Counted from the first letter of the stretch, positions 23,587 to 32,040 are shown. The stretch is DNA of 48,100 nt from Myxococcales bacterium (GCA_003151595.1 PLXW01000095.1:108408-156507), one strand, 5' to 3'. Made by a program: numbers and translations. Notes: generated by a model not told the origin, from the letters alone.

Positions 23587-25266
23587 ATGTTCGACACACT
23601 TGCCAACGGCTTCCGCCAGGCCAAAAATAGGCTCGCCGGCCTCGCCGAGCTCACCGAGCAGAACATCGACACGGCGCTGCGTGAAGTGCGCCTCTCGCTG
23701 CTCGAGGCCGACGTCGAGCTCGGCGTCGTCAAAGTGTTCCTCGCCCGGGTGAAAGAGAAGGCGCTGGGCGAGGTCGTCCGCGTCAAGGCGAAGAAGAGCG
23801 ACGGGCAGACGGTCAACGTCACCGCCGGCGATCAGTTCACCAAGATTTGTTACGACGAGCTCGTCGCCTTCATGTCGCCCGGCGACGTCCCGGCGATCGT
23901 CTACGCGGACAAGGGCCCGACCGGCATCATGATGGTCGGCCTCCAGGGCTCCGGGAAGACGACCACCACCGCGAAGCTCGCCCGCTGGCTCACCAAGCAG
24001 GGGAAGAAGCCGCTCCTCGTCGCCGCCGACATGCAGCGCCCCGCCGCCGTCGAGCAGCTTCAAGTGCTCGGCAAGAGCGTCGATGTGCCCGTCTTCAATC
24101 TCCCGGGCGAGACGCCGCTCGAGATCTGCAAGAAGGCGATCGACGAAGCGAAGAAGACCGGGCGCGACGTCATCGTGTTCGACACGGCGGGTCGTCTCGC
24201 GATCGACGAGAAGCTGATGGACGAGCTGGCGTCGATCAAAGACGCCGTGAAGCCCCAGAACATCCTGCTCGTCGTCGACGCGATGATCGGCCAGGACGCG
24301 GTCAAGGTCTCGAAGGGCTTCCACGATCGGCTCGATCTCACCGGCGTCGTGCTCACGAAGCTCGACGGTGACGCGCGCGGCGGCGCAGCGCTCAGCGTGA
24401 AAGAAGTGACCGGCGCGCCCGTGCGCTTCAGCGGCATGGGCGAAGGGGTCGACAAGCTCGAAGAGTTCCGGCCCGACGGCATGGCGAGCCGCGTGCTCGG
24501 CATGGGCGACGTCGTCGGCCTGATGAAGGACTTCGAAGACGTCGTCGATCAGAAGAAGGCCGCCGAAGACGCGGTGCGGATGCTCGAGGGGGAGTTCACC
24601 CTCGACGACTTCCTCGACCAGGTGAAGATGATCCAGAAGATGGGGTCTCTGAAAGACCTCGTCGGCAAGATGCCGGGCATGGATCAGATGCTCCCGGCCG
24701 ACGCGAACCTCGACGACAACGAGCTCGTGAAGGTGGAAGCGATCATCCAGAGCTTCACCAAGACGGAGCGCAAGGATCCGTACGCGCTCATTCGCGAGCC
24801 CTCGCGCGTGAAGCGCATCTCGAAGGGGTGCGGCAACGACGAGAAGGCCGTGCAGGAGCTCGTTCAGAAGTTCCTGTTCATGAAGCAGATGATGGGCGGC
24901 CTCGGCCAGAACATGGGCATGCTCGGCAACCTCCCGGGCATGAAGCAGTTCGGGATGGCGAACAACATGCGCAAGGCCGTCAAGAAGATGGCCAAGGGCG
25001 GCATGGGCGGAATGCCCGGTATGGGTGGGTTTCCCGGAATGCCCGGTATGGGCGGTTTTCCCGGGATGCCCGGTATGGGCGGAATGCCGGGCATGGGTGG
25101 TTTTCCTGGCATGCCGGGCATGGGCGGGTTTCCGGGGATGGGAATGGGACCGGGCGGCGAAGACGAGAGCCTGACGAAGATGAAGCCGCTCTCGGCGCAA
25201 GAGAAGAACGCGAAGAAGGCGCAGCGAAAGCGCGAAAAAGACGCGCGGCGTAAGAGCCGTCGCTAG
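23587..25266 (+). CDS. ffh: Signal recognition particle GTPase with a Met/Gly-rich tail
   Basis: Binds SRP RNA and signal sequences and delivers ribosomes to FtsY at the membrane. It has 559 residues against about 450 in E. coli. N domain: LTEQNIDTALREVRLSLLEADV. G domain: GLQGSGKTTTTAKLA (Walker A around 119-126), DTAGRLAID (199) and TKLDGDARGG (257). The methionine-rich M domain covers about 325-460, including PGMDQMLP and the RNA-binding SRVKRISKG-like segment PSRVKRISKGCG. From about 472 to 523 it carries an extra tract of GMPGMGGFP units, then a basic tail (about 535-559). GAGGA lies six bases before the ATG. No SRP RNA gene was seen nearby. Confidence 0.96.
   Translation: MFDTLANGFRQAKNRLAGLAELTEQNIDTALREVRLSLLEADVELGVVKVFLARVKEKALGEVVRVKAKKSDGQTVNVTAGDQFTKICYDELVAFMSPGDVPAIVYADKGPTGIMMVGLQGSGKTTTTAKLARWLTKQGKKPLLVAADMQRPAAVEQLQVLGKSVDVPVFNLPGETPLEICKKAIDEAKKTGRDVIVFDTAGRLAIDEKLMDELASIKDAVKPQNILLVVDAMIGQDAVKVSKGFHDRLDLTGVVLTKLDGDARGGAALSVKEVTGAPVRFSGMGEGVDKLEEFRPDGMASRVLGMGDVVGLMKDFEDVVDQKKAAEDAVRMLEGEFTLDDFLDQVKMIQKMGSLKDLVGKMPGMDQMLPADANLDDNELVKVEAIIQSFTKTERKDPYALIREPSRVKRISKGCGNDEKAVQELVQKFLFMKQMMGGLGQNMGMLGNLPGMKQFGMANNMRKAVKKMAKGGMGGMPGMGGFPGMPGMGGFPGMPGMGGMPGMGGFPGMPGMGGFPGMGMGPGGEDESLTKMKPLSAQEKNAKKAQRKREKDARRKSRR
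25000..25143 (+). repeat. In-frame 27-base repeat encoding GMPGMGGFP units in ffh
   Basis: A tandem array of roughly 27-base units with the core ATGCCCGGTATGGGCGG encodes GMPGMGGFP, with one GMPGMGGMPGMGGFP variant. Units differ mostly at third positions, so the array is not very recent, yet the encoded peptide is kept. It could vary in copy number by replication slippage. Confidence 0.85.
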
Positions 25267-25349
25267 GAGGTCTTGGGCTAACGCCCGCCGACCTCCGTCG
25301 GGATGTTCGTGAACGCGGACGCCTTCGGCGCCGCTAGGAGAAGAGAGCG

Positions 25350-26807
25350 ATGCGACGAATCGGATTCACGTGGGTCATGGGGGCGGCGCTCGCAGCGAGC
25401 ACGCTGACTGTCGTTGTGGGAGCGACCGGCTGCGTCGGGGGCTCGAAGGGGCTCACCAGCGACGAGAAGGATCGGCTGAAGCCCTACATCCTCGACACAG
25501 CGCCTGCCGATCTCCAGCACAAGGTCGACGTGAACTTCGAAAACAAAGTTCACCTCATTGGATACAAGTTCGACCCGGAGACGGCGAAGCCCGGGCAAGA
25601 CGTCAAGATCACCATGTACTGGCGATGCGACGACTCGCTCGACGACGGGTGGTCGCTCTTCACGCACCTGCACGACGACGTGAGCGACAAGAGCGACAAC
25701 CTCGACTGGGCCGGGCCGCTCCGCGAGAACAAGAACAACAAGCAGCTCCTCGGCCCCGACAAGTGGAAGAAGGGGAGCGTCTACGTCGACGAGCAGCCGT
25801 ACAAGATGCCCGACTGGATCAAGGGCCCCGAGCTCACGGTCTACACCGGCATCTGGAAGGGCGACGCGCGCCTGCGCATCGTCACCGGCCCGAACGACGG
25901 CGACAACCGCGCGGTGGTCGGGAAGATTCACACCGGCGTCGCGCCGCAGCCCGAGCAGCACACCGACAACCTCCCGAGCGTCACCGTGAACAAGCTCGCC
26001 GCCGGCGACACCATCACGGTCGACGGCAAGAGTGACGACGCCGCATGGCAGAAGGCGGCCCTCCTCGGCCCTTTTGTTGATGTGGGGACGGGGAAGCCGA
26101 ACGCCTCGTTTCCAGTGAACGGTTCGGCAAAGATGCTGTGGGACGACACCAACGTCTACGTCCTCTTCGACGTGAAGGAAGACGAGGTCATCGGCGGGTT
26201 CACGAAGGCCGGCGCCGCCGACCAGAAGGACATGTGGACCACGACCGGGCAGCCGAAGCTGTGGATGAAGGACACCGTCGAGATGATGACGGACCCCGAT
26301 CCCAGCGGTGACAACAAGGATTACTACGAGCTGCAGATCAACCCGCAGAACAAGGTCTTCCACACGAATTACGACACGTACAACATGCCCAAGACCGACC
26401 CGAACGGGCCGTTCGGGCATGAAGACTGGGACCCGAAGTTGAAGAGCGCCGTGGTCGTTCACGGCGACATCGACAAGGCCGGCGCCGATCAGGGGTACAC
26501 GGTCGAAGCGTCGATCCCGTGGGCCGCGTTCTCGAAGGCGGCGAACCACCCGCCGAAGAGCGGCGACGTGTGGCGCATGAACTTCTACGCGATGAAGAAC
26601 AACGGCGGCGTCGCATGGTCGCCGATCCTGGGGCAGGGGAACTTCCACAAGGCGACGCGGTTCGGGCGCGTCACGTGGGTCGATCCGAGCCAGACGCCGC
26701 CTGCCGGCTCCGCGCAGGTGACCGGAGCGCCGGTGCCCGCGCCTTCGGGCACGATGCCGTTCATTCGACGCCCGCCGATCATGGCGCCGAAACGACCGCA
26801 TCCGTAA
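25350..26807 (+). CDS. Lipoprotein with beta-sandwich and CBM9-like domains
   Basis: A 485-residue exported lipoprotein. The signal ends at Cys28 (VVGATGC). Residues 50-190 form a beta-rich domain (HLIGYKFDPETAKPGQDVKI, TMYWRCDDSLDDGWSLFTHL) resembling sandwich domains found at the C-terminus of some membrane glycosyltransferases. Residues 205-440 resemble a carbohydrate-binding module of family 9: ITVDGKSDDAAWQKAALLGP, AKMLWDDTNVYVLFDVKEDE, KDTVEMMTDPD, YYELQINPQNKVFHTNYDT and YTVEASIPWAAF. The C-terminal 45 residues are Pro-rich. It probably binds glycans on the cell surface. AGGAGA lies close before the ATG. The gene stands alone between ffh and a beta-barrel gene. Confidence 0.85.
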   Translation: MRRIGFTWVMGAALAASTLTVVVGATGCVGGSKGLTSDEKDRLKPYILDTAPADLQHKVDVNFENKVHLIGYKFDPETAKPGQDVKITMYWRCDDSLDDGWSLFTHLHDDVSDKSDNLDWAGPLRENKNNKQLLGPDKWKKGSVYVDEQPYKMPDWIKGPELTVYTGIWKGDARLRIVTGPNDGDNRAVVGKIHTGVAPQPEQHTDNLPSVTVNKLAAGDTITVDGKSDDAAWQKAALLGPFVDVGTGKPNASFPVNGSAKMLWDDTNVYVLFDVKEDEVIGGFTKAGAADQKDMWTTTGQPKLWMKDTVEMMTDPDPSGDNKDYYELQINPQNKVFHTNYDTYNMPKTDPNGPFGHEDWDPKLKSAVVVHGDIDKAGADQGYTVEASIPWAAFSKAANHPPKSGDVWRMNFYAMKNNGGVAWSPILGQGNFHKATRFGRVTWVDPSQTPPAGSAQVTGAPVPAPSGTMPFIRRPPIMAPKRPHP

Positions 26808-26823
26808 GTCGCGGTTGCGCTCA

Positions 26824-26882
26824 CGCCGCCTCGCAGACGACAAATTCGTACTTCGAGGCGGCGGTCGTCTAGCTTTGTCGTC
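26824..26882 (+). promoter_or_regulatory. Leader with competing stems before the TPR/beta-barrel gene
   Basis: A perfect ten-base inverted repeat pairs CGCCGCCTCG (26824-26833) with CGAGGCGGCG (26854-26863). Inside its loop GACGACAAA (26836-26844) can instead pair with TTTGTCGTC (26874-26882), which ends just before the ATG at 26883, or as AGACGAC with GTCGTCT (26864-26870). No ribosome site precedes the ATG. It may only be the terminator of the gene upstream. Confidence 0.4.
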
Positions 26883-27899
26883 ATGGTCGAGTGGCAACGG
26901 GTGCGGTTCGCCGTCTTCGCAGTGACGGTTCTCAGTGCGCGCACGAGCGCCGCGCAAGGGGGACGGGGGCAAGGTCAAACCGGCCCCAGGGACCAGTCGG
27001 CGAGGGCGGTTCCCGCGGCGATGGGCGCGGCCGAGGTCGCGGAGGACCGCGTGCGGGCGGGGGACTGCGCCGGCGCGCTCGACGCGTTCGATCGCGCGCT
27101 TCGCCAGACCGTCGCGCCGGAGCTTCGACGCGATCGCGGAGCGTGCCACGACAAGCTCGGGCACCCGTTCCCCGCGATCGACGACTACCGCGCGTACCTC
27201 GAGGCGCGCCCGAACGCGACCGACGCCGACAAGATCCGCGCGCGGCTCGAAGCGCTCGAAGCGCAGACCGGCACGGTGAGGCCGGCCGACAAGGGCAAGG
27301 GCGCCGGCGTCTCGATGTCGATCGGTGGCGACACCGGCACCGGCGGGAGCCTCGATGCCATCGAGAGCAGCGAGCAGCTCGACGCGCAAGCCGACGCATC
27401 GTCGCTGCGCCGCGGGCGCGGGTTCGCGTTCGGTCTGGCGTTCGGCGCGAAGCACTATGGCTCGTCGGGCCTTGGGTGGGCCGAGGGGGGCGGGGTCGAT
27501 CTGCGCTACTCGCTGTCGCGCGTGAGCACGATCCTCCTGGAGGCGACGATCACGCACGTGAACGGAGCGGGATCGGCATCGTCCTTGAGCGGACCCGGGT
27601 TCTTCGGCGGCTACGAAGCGCGCATCGCGCTCAACAAGCGCGTCGACGACGCGTTCCTCATCGGCGCCACGTTGGGGTACGAGAACCTGTCACAGGGCGC
27701 CGTCGGGTACGTGTTCGCGGTCGTCGAGCCGCAGGGGCGCCTCGGGTATCGGCACGTCATTGGGCCGTCGCTGGGGCTGGAGGCGACGGTGGACGCCGGC
27801 GCGGCGTTCGTGCACCTCACGGGCGCGCCGGCGGGGGTGAGCGCGAGTACGACGACGTCGCTCGTGGGAGCGCGGTTGGCGATCGTGCTGGGGTTCTAG
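26883..27899 (+). CDS. Exported protein with TPR-like and outer-membrane beta-barrel parts
   Basis: A 338-residue protein with a signal peptide (VRFAVFAVTVLSARTSAAQ). About 45-125 is helical and reads as a TPR-like unit (AAEVAEDRVRAGDCAGALDAF, ACHDKLGHPFPAIDDYRAYL). A Gly/Ser-rich linker follows. About 175-338 is built of alternating strands ending in Phe (FAFGLAFGAKHYG, VDLRYSLSRVSTILLEATI, FFGGYEARIALNK, SLVGARLAIVLGF), as in small outer-membrane beta-barrels. The terminal Phe fits recognition by the BAM complex. Its stop codon overlaps that of the convergent neighbour at CTAG (27896-27899). Topology is inferred; the role is unknown. Confidence 0.8.
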   Translation: MVEWQRVRFAVFAVTVLSARTSAAQGGRGQGQTGPRDQSARAVPAAMGAAEVAEDRVRAGDCAGALDAFDRALRQTVAPELRRDRGACHDKLGHPFPAIDDYRAYLEARPNATDADKIRARLEALEAQTGTVRPADKGKGAGVSMSIGGDTGTGGSLDAIESSEQLDAQADASSLRRGRGFAFGLAFGAKHYGSSGLGWAEGGGVDLRYSLSRVSTILLEATITHVNGAGSASSLSGPGFFGGYEARIALNKRVDDAFLIGATLGYENLSQGAVGYVFAVVEPQGRLGYRHVIGPSLGLEATVDAGAAFVHLTGAPAGVSASTTTSLVGARLAIVLGF

Positions 27900-28501
27900 G
27901 GCGGGGGCGCGGGCGGTTGCTGGATGGTGTGCTCGATCACCTGCAGGGCTGGCGGGGGCGACGAGCCGAAGAAGCTCCGTTGCGCGTGTGCCGTCTTGGA
28001 TGCCAGGCGGAAGAGATCGAGGGTGACGGCCACGAAGCCGCCCTTGGCCGTAGGTGAATCGCCAGTCACATCCCAAATTTGCAGGCCCGCCTCGAGCTGG
28101 AGCCCGGCAGGGACCCCGATGACACCGATCACCTGGAGCGGAAAGTGGCCGTAGTCTTGGTATCGCCACCAGCGAGCGGCGACGCCGACGTCCAGCGCCA
28201 CTCCCCACTCGCCGAGCGCGAATCCCGCGGTCGCCGCGCGCGCCGACAGCGAGACGTCGGTCCCGAGCCCCAAGCTCGTCAGCGTGCGAAATACTCCGCC
28301 GACCACCACGGGATGGGTCGGCTCGGTCCCCAGCCCGATCGCCGTGGCGATCGCGAACGTTCCATTGTTCCGCTTGTCGAGGTTGTCGTATTGCTCCGAG
28401 AGCCCAGGCCCCGCCGCGAGCCACGACGTCGGCTCGGCATGAGCGAGCGATGCAGTCAGGAAAAACGCGGTCGCTAGGACGAGGGCGAGCGGGCAACGCA
28501 C
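27896..28501 (-). CDS. Putative outer-membrane beta-barrel protein next to wzc
   Basis: A 201-residue protein from GTG 28501 with a clear signal peptide (MRCPLALVLATAFFLTASLAHA read from the start, cleaved after AHA). The mature part shows alternating Gly/aromatic strands: GTFAIATAIGLG, HPVVVGGVFRTLTSLGL, GEWGVALDVGVAARWWRY, LQVIGVIGVPAGLQLEAGLQ and KGGFVAVTLDLF. This suggests an eight-strand-like barrel of about 150 residues followed by a Pro-rich tail. It lies 49 bases after the tyrosine kinase gene on the same strand, so it probably belongs to the polysaccharide operon. It does not look like a Wza exporter. The role is unknown. Confidence 0.7.
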   Translation of the reverse strand: MRCPLALVLATAFFLTASLAHAEPTSWLAAGPGLSEQYDNLDKRNNGTFAIATAIGLGTEPTHPVVVGGVFRTLTSLGLGTDVSLSARAATAGFALGEWGVALDVGVAARWWRYQDYGHFPLQVIGVIGVPAGLQLEAGLQIWDVTGDSPTAKGGFVAVTLDLFRLASKTAHAQRSFFGSSPPPALQVIEHTIQQPPAPPP

Positions 28502-28550
28502 GAGCGCGTGTGTACCACGCGCAGTCGTCCCTTCGAAGCGATTGGGACCT

Positions 28551-30779
28551 TCAATTCGGCGCGGGCGGCGGCGGCGCGACACCCTCTTCGGGGCGGCCGT
28601 ACCCTTGTCGCTTGTAATACGTGTAGTGATAGTAATTGTAGGTGTACTCGTGCTTGTTCAAGTCGACCGCGTTGAGCACGGCACCGAGCAACGGCGCATC
28701 GACGTCGCGCAGTGAGCGGAGTGCCTGACGGCACAGGAATTTGCTCGTCTTGAACGCACGCACGACGAAGATCGTTCCGTCGCAGATCTTGGAGAGGATG
28801 GTCGCGTCGGTCACGGCCACGAGCGGCGGACTGTCGATGACGACGCGATCAAATCGCTCGCCCAGCTCTTGGATGATCTTCCGGAAGCGCTCCGAGTGGA
28901 GCGCGTCGGCAGGGTTGGGCGGCATCGGGCCGGCGGGAATCGACCACAGATTCTCGACCATCGTCGGCTTCGCCACCTCTTCGAGCCGGGCTTCGCCGAG
29001 GAGCACGTTCGTGATCCCGGCGTCGCCGACGCGATCGAACACGCGGTGAAGGCGAGGGCGGCGAAGGTCGCAGTCCACGATGCACACGCGGAGACCGCCT
29101 TGCGCCAGCGCGATGGCGAGGCTGCACGCCACCATCGTCTTCCCCTCCGTCGGCGCGGCGCTCGTCACGAGGATGCGGCGAATCGGATCGTCGGGACTCA
29201 TGAACATGAGGTTCGTGCGAACCGCGCGCGCTGCTTCGGCGAAGCCGCTGAGCGGACGCTTGTGTACGATGAGCTCGGGTGACTCCGCGGGCGAAGCTGG
29301 ACGTTTCTTTCCGCGCCCGGCGAGGCTCTTCAGCGGCGAGTCGGTGCCGATCTCCGGCAAGAGGCCGAGGAACGTCGTCCCCAGCTTGGTCTCCACGTCT
29401 TCCGGCATCTTGAGCGTCGCGTCGAGCTGCTCGCGCAGCCACGCGAGGAGGATCCCGATGATGAGCCCGGCCGCGAATCCGGCGGCTGCGTTGAGCGACA
29501 AGATCGGGCGAATCGGGAGCCGCGGCTCGGCCCCTGGGTCGATCACCCGGATGTTGTTCTGGCGCATCATTCGCGCGAGGTCGGCTTCCTTCAGGCGCTC
29601 GAGAAGGAACTGGTAGAGCTTCTCGTTCTGATCGCGCTCACGATCGAGCCGGTGGTACTCGATCTCCTTCATGTTGAGATCGACCGCTTGCTTCCGTGAC
29701 GTCTCGTAGAGCGAGTTCTCCGACGACCCTCGCCGGCGAACGGTGGCGAGATCGTGCTCGAACGCGCCCTTGATATTTCGTACTTGCGCTAGGAGCGCCG
29801 CCAAGCTCGCCGTGACCTTCGCGTCTGCGGCCTTCACGAGCGGATGGTTCTCTCCTTTGCCCGCGACGATGAGACCGTTTCGCTCGTTGAGCGCCGAGTC
29901 GTACGAGGTGCGCGCTTCCGTGAGAAACGGATCCTTCAGGAGCTCGGACGAAGGCATCTCAAGTGGGTTCGCTTCTACCTTCGCTAGCTCGTTCACGCGC
30001 GCCGCCAGCTCGGCCTCCTCGGTACGCGTATGCGTCAACGACTCGCTGTAGCTCATCATCTCCATGCGGAGAACGTTCGAGGAGTCGTTGATTGAGGTGC
30101 TCGGGAGATCGTTCTTCTCTTTGAAAGCGTGGAGCGAGTTTTCCGTTTCCTCGAGCTGCTTCTCGACGTGATCGAGCTGCCCGTTCAACCATGAGACGGC
30201 GTCGGTCGACGACTCGATGGCGGAGTCCAGGTTCTGCTGGATGTACGTCGTCGTCAGCGTGTCGACGATTCGCTTGACGCGCTTCGCATCGAAGTCCTCG
30301 ACCTTGATGACGCAGAGACGGCTGTCTTTGACGGGCTCTACCGCCACGCGCTTCCTCAGGATCGCGGCGGCACCCTCGACCGTTGCAGGTGCCCCCGGCT
30401 TCCCGCCGAAGTCGACATCCGAGGCGAGACCGAGGGTTCGCACGACCGCTCCGAGCGTCTTGTCGGCGACGATGATCTTGTACTGCGTCTGCGCGTACGC
30501 CATCCCGTCCCAGTAGCTGTCGGCGCCTAAGTCGATGACGCCGCGCGTTTTCTCGCCGAGCGGCTGAGAGACCTGCGTATTGATCTCGATGAGCGCCTGC
30601 GACTCATAGACCCGACGGGTCGATTTCGTAACGAGGACGCTGATGCCCGTCGTCAACGTGATGCAAGCGACCGCGATGGGCCAATGCTTGCGCACGGCCT
30701 TGAGAATCTTCGTGAGACCGCTCGCGGTATTCTCGAGGACGGAGTTCTGTATAGCGAGGCTCTGCGGGGATTGTTCCAT
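28551..30779 (-). CDS. Wzc-type polysaccharide copolymerase / BY-kinase
   Basis: Inner-membrane chain-length regulator and tyrosine autokinase of 742 residues. Transmembrane helices lie at about 34-50 and 428-446. Between them is a periplasmic Wzz domain with long coiled coils (about 195-400) and the Pro-rich PRLPIRP motif before the second helix. The cytosolic kinase has Walker A SAAPTEGKT (540-548), Walker A' CIVDCDLRRPRL (566-577) and Walker B VVIDSPP (646-652). The C-terminus holds the expected tyrosine cluster (YTYNYYHYTYYKRQGYG, at 712, 714, 716, 717, 719, 721, 722 and 727), followed by a Pro tail. It is divergent from the UDP-xylose synthase gene across a 301-base region. Confidence 0.95.
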   Translation of the reverse strand: MEQSPQSLAIQNSVLENTASGLTKILKAVRKHWPIAVACITLTTGISVLVTKSTRRVYESQALIEINTQVSQPLGEKTRGVIDLGADSYWDGMAYAQTQYKIIVADKTLGAVVRTLGLASDVDFGGKPGAPATVEGAAAILRKRVAVEPVKDSRLCVIKVEDFDAKRVKRIVDTLTTTYIQQNLDSAIESSTDAVSWLNGQLDHVEKQLEETENSLHAFKEKNDLPSTSINDSSNVLRMEMMSYSESLTHTRTEEAELAARVNELAKVEANPLEMPSSELLKDPFLTEARTSYDSALNERNGLIVAGKGENHPLVKAADAKVTASLAALLAQVRNIKGAFEHDLATVRRRGSSENSLYETSRKQAVDLNMKEIEYHRLDRERDQNEKLYQFLLERLKEADLARMMRQNNIRVIDPGAEPRLPIRPILSLNAAAGFAAGLIIGILLAWLREQLDATLKMPEDVETKLGTTFLGLLPEIGTDSPLKSLAGRGKKRPASPAESPELIVHKRPLSGFAEAARAVRTNLMFMSPDDPIRRILVTSAAPTEGKTMVACSLAIALAQGGLRVCIVDCDLRRPRLHRVFDRVGDAGITNVLLGEARLEEVAKPTMVENLWSIPAGPMPPNPADALHSERFRKIIQELGERFDRVVIDSPPLVAVTDATILSKICDGTIFVVRAFKTSKFLCRQALRSLRDVDAPLLGAVLNAVDLNKHEYTYNYYHYTYYKRQGYGRPEEGVAPPPPAPN

Positions 30780-31080
30780 GTTGCGATCGTCCGTCCTCCG
30801 ACGGGGGCCGGCTTACCACGGTATCCCGGCTCCGGGCGAGCGGCTTTTGCCGCTCAAGGCGCACTTCCCGGTGCCCGAATCCAGGGTGCGATGTCTGTTG
30901 CCCTCGCGACGTTCACCGTTCAAAGGGGGCGTTTTTCCGCGACGATCTCAGCGAAGTGAGACGAAATGACTCGTCGGGAAAAACGACACAAACGCCTTGG
31001 TTGTCGAGCCAATTGTCGTATGGTGCGACGGATTCTTGGTGGGTTCCGAAGCTGCGAAGCAGCCATATTTGGAGGTAGAA
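30780..31080. promoter_or_regulatory. Divergent control region of the polysaccharide locus
   Basis: A gap of 301 bases between divergent wzc and the UDP-xylose synthase gene, visibly richer in A/T near 30930-31080 than the surrounding genes. It contains a perfect hairpin GAGCGGC-TTTT-GCCGCTC (30838-30855), and a larger palindrome whose arms GTTTTTCCGCGACGA (30931-30945) and TCGTCGGGAAAAAC (30971-30984) enclose a smaller TCTCA/TGAGA stem (30946-30961). It also holds GCTGC-GAA-GCAGC (31051-31063). GGAGG at 31071 is the ribosome site of the next gene. Promoters must lie here, but none could be assigned. Confidence 0.6.
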
Positions 31081-32040
31081 GTGGGTCTGGGCGCACGACG
31101 GAAGACCGCGTTGGTCACCGGGGCAGCGGGTTTCATCGGGTCGCACCTTGTCGATCGGCTGCTCCGCGAGGGGTTCGAAGTCATCGGCCTCGACAACCTG
31201 ATGACCGGCGACATGTCGAACCTCGAAGCGGCAGGGCGCGATCCCCACTTTCACTTCATCGTCGGCGACGTGCGAGATCGACTCCCGGTCTACGCGGAGA
31301 TCGTCTTCAACTTCGCGTGCCCTGCCTCTCCGGTTCACTACCAAGCTGACCGCTGGGCCACGACGACGACGAGCGCCCTCGGCGCGATACGCCTCGTCGA
31401 GTACGCGCGCGCGCAGCGATGTCGGATCGTCCACGCCAGCACCTCCGAAGTCTACGGCGACCCCGAAGTCCATCCGCAGCGCGAGGACTACTGGGGACAC
31501 GTGAATCCGATCGGTGATCGTGCCTGTTACGATGAAGGGAAGCGAGTCGCCGAGACCCTGCTCTTCGACGCCGTGCGATCGCACGCCGCCGACGTTCGCG
31601 TCGTCCGAATTTTCAACACGTACGGCCCGCGGATGGCGCTGAACGACGGGCGCGTCGTCTCGAACTTCCTCGTCCAGATCTTGGAAGGCAAGCCTGTCTC
31701 CATCTACGGCGACGGGAGGCAGACGCGATCCTTCTGCTTCGTTTCGGATCTCGTGAGCGGCATCGTCGCCGTATCGAAGCTCGATCGGCTGGACGGCCCG
31801 GTGAATCTCGGCAACCCGCACGAAAACACGATGCTCGAGCTCGCGGAGGCCGCGATGCGCGTCGCCGGGAACACCGTGGAGCTCGTACGGAAGCCGCTTC
31901 CGGCCGACGATCCTAAGCGACGCTGCCCCGACATCTCGAAGGCGCGCGCGCTCTTCGGATTCGAACCGAAAGTGGCGCTCGAACCTGGGCTCAAGGCCAC
32001 GCTCGAAGATTTCCGTGAGCGAGTTGCCGTTCGCGCGTGA
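31081..32040 (+). CDS. UDP-xylose synthase-like (UDP-glucuronate decarboxylase)
   Basis: An NAD-dependent short-chain dehydrogenase of 319 residues that would convert UDP-glucuronate to UDP-xylose. It has ALVTGAAGFIGSHLVDRLL (cofactor loop), FNFACPASPVHYQ, ASTSEVYGDPEVHPQ, the catalytic Tyr-x3-Lys in RACYDEGKRVAE, VRIFNTYGPRM, and the decarboxylase-type GDGRQTRSFCFVSDLVSG. These combined motifs separate it from dTDP-glucose 4,6-dehydratases. The GTG at 31081 was chosen because GGAGG lies five bases before it; the frame stays open to 30997, but that sequence is not protein-like. It is first gene of a rightward run with two glycosyltransferases and the flippase. Confidence 0.92.
   Translation: MGLGARRKTALVTGAAGFIGSHLVDRLLREGFEVIGLDNLMTGDMSNLEAAGRDPHFHFIVGDVRDRLPVYAEIVFNFACPASPVHYQADRWATTTTSALGAIRLVEYARAQRCRIVHASTSEVYGDPEVHPQREDYWGHVNPIGDRACYDEGKRVAETLLFDAVRSHAADVRVVRIFNTYGPRMALNDGRVVSNFLVQILEGKPVSIYGDGRQTRSFCFVSDLVSGIVAVSKLDRLDGPVNLGNPHENTMLELAEAAMRVAGNTVELVRKPLPADDPKRRCPDISKARALFGFEPKVALEPGLKATLEDFRERVAVRA

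Noticed and set aside
23404..25200. A 598-codon minus-strand frame opposite ffh
   Set aside because: Complement of ffh codons. The His/Ala/Leu-rich product has no motifs, and the ffh domains are complete on the other strand.
26824..26870. H-type pseudoknot before the TPR/beta-barrel gene
   Set aside because: The 10-pair and 7-pair stems are both perfect, but only one base would have to span the length of both stems, so they can only form as alternatives.
25278..27557. A 759-codon minus-strand frame
   Set aside because: Spans two well-supported plus-strand genes and their gap; typical GC-rich shadow.
31042..31055. GG-N10-GC spacing before the UDP-xylose synthase gene
   Set aside because: Bases around the GG and GC do not fit the sigma-54 consensus (GGGTTC and CTGC).
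30780..31080. JUMPstart/ops element ahead of the polysaccharide genes
   Set aside because: The ops core GGCGGTAG was not found on either strand in this region.
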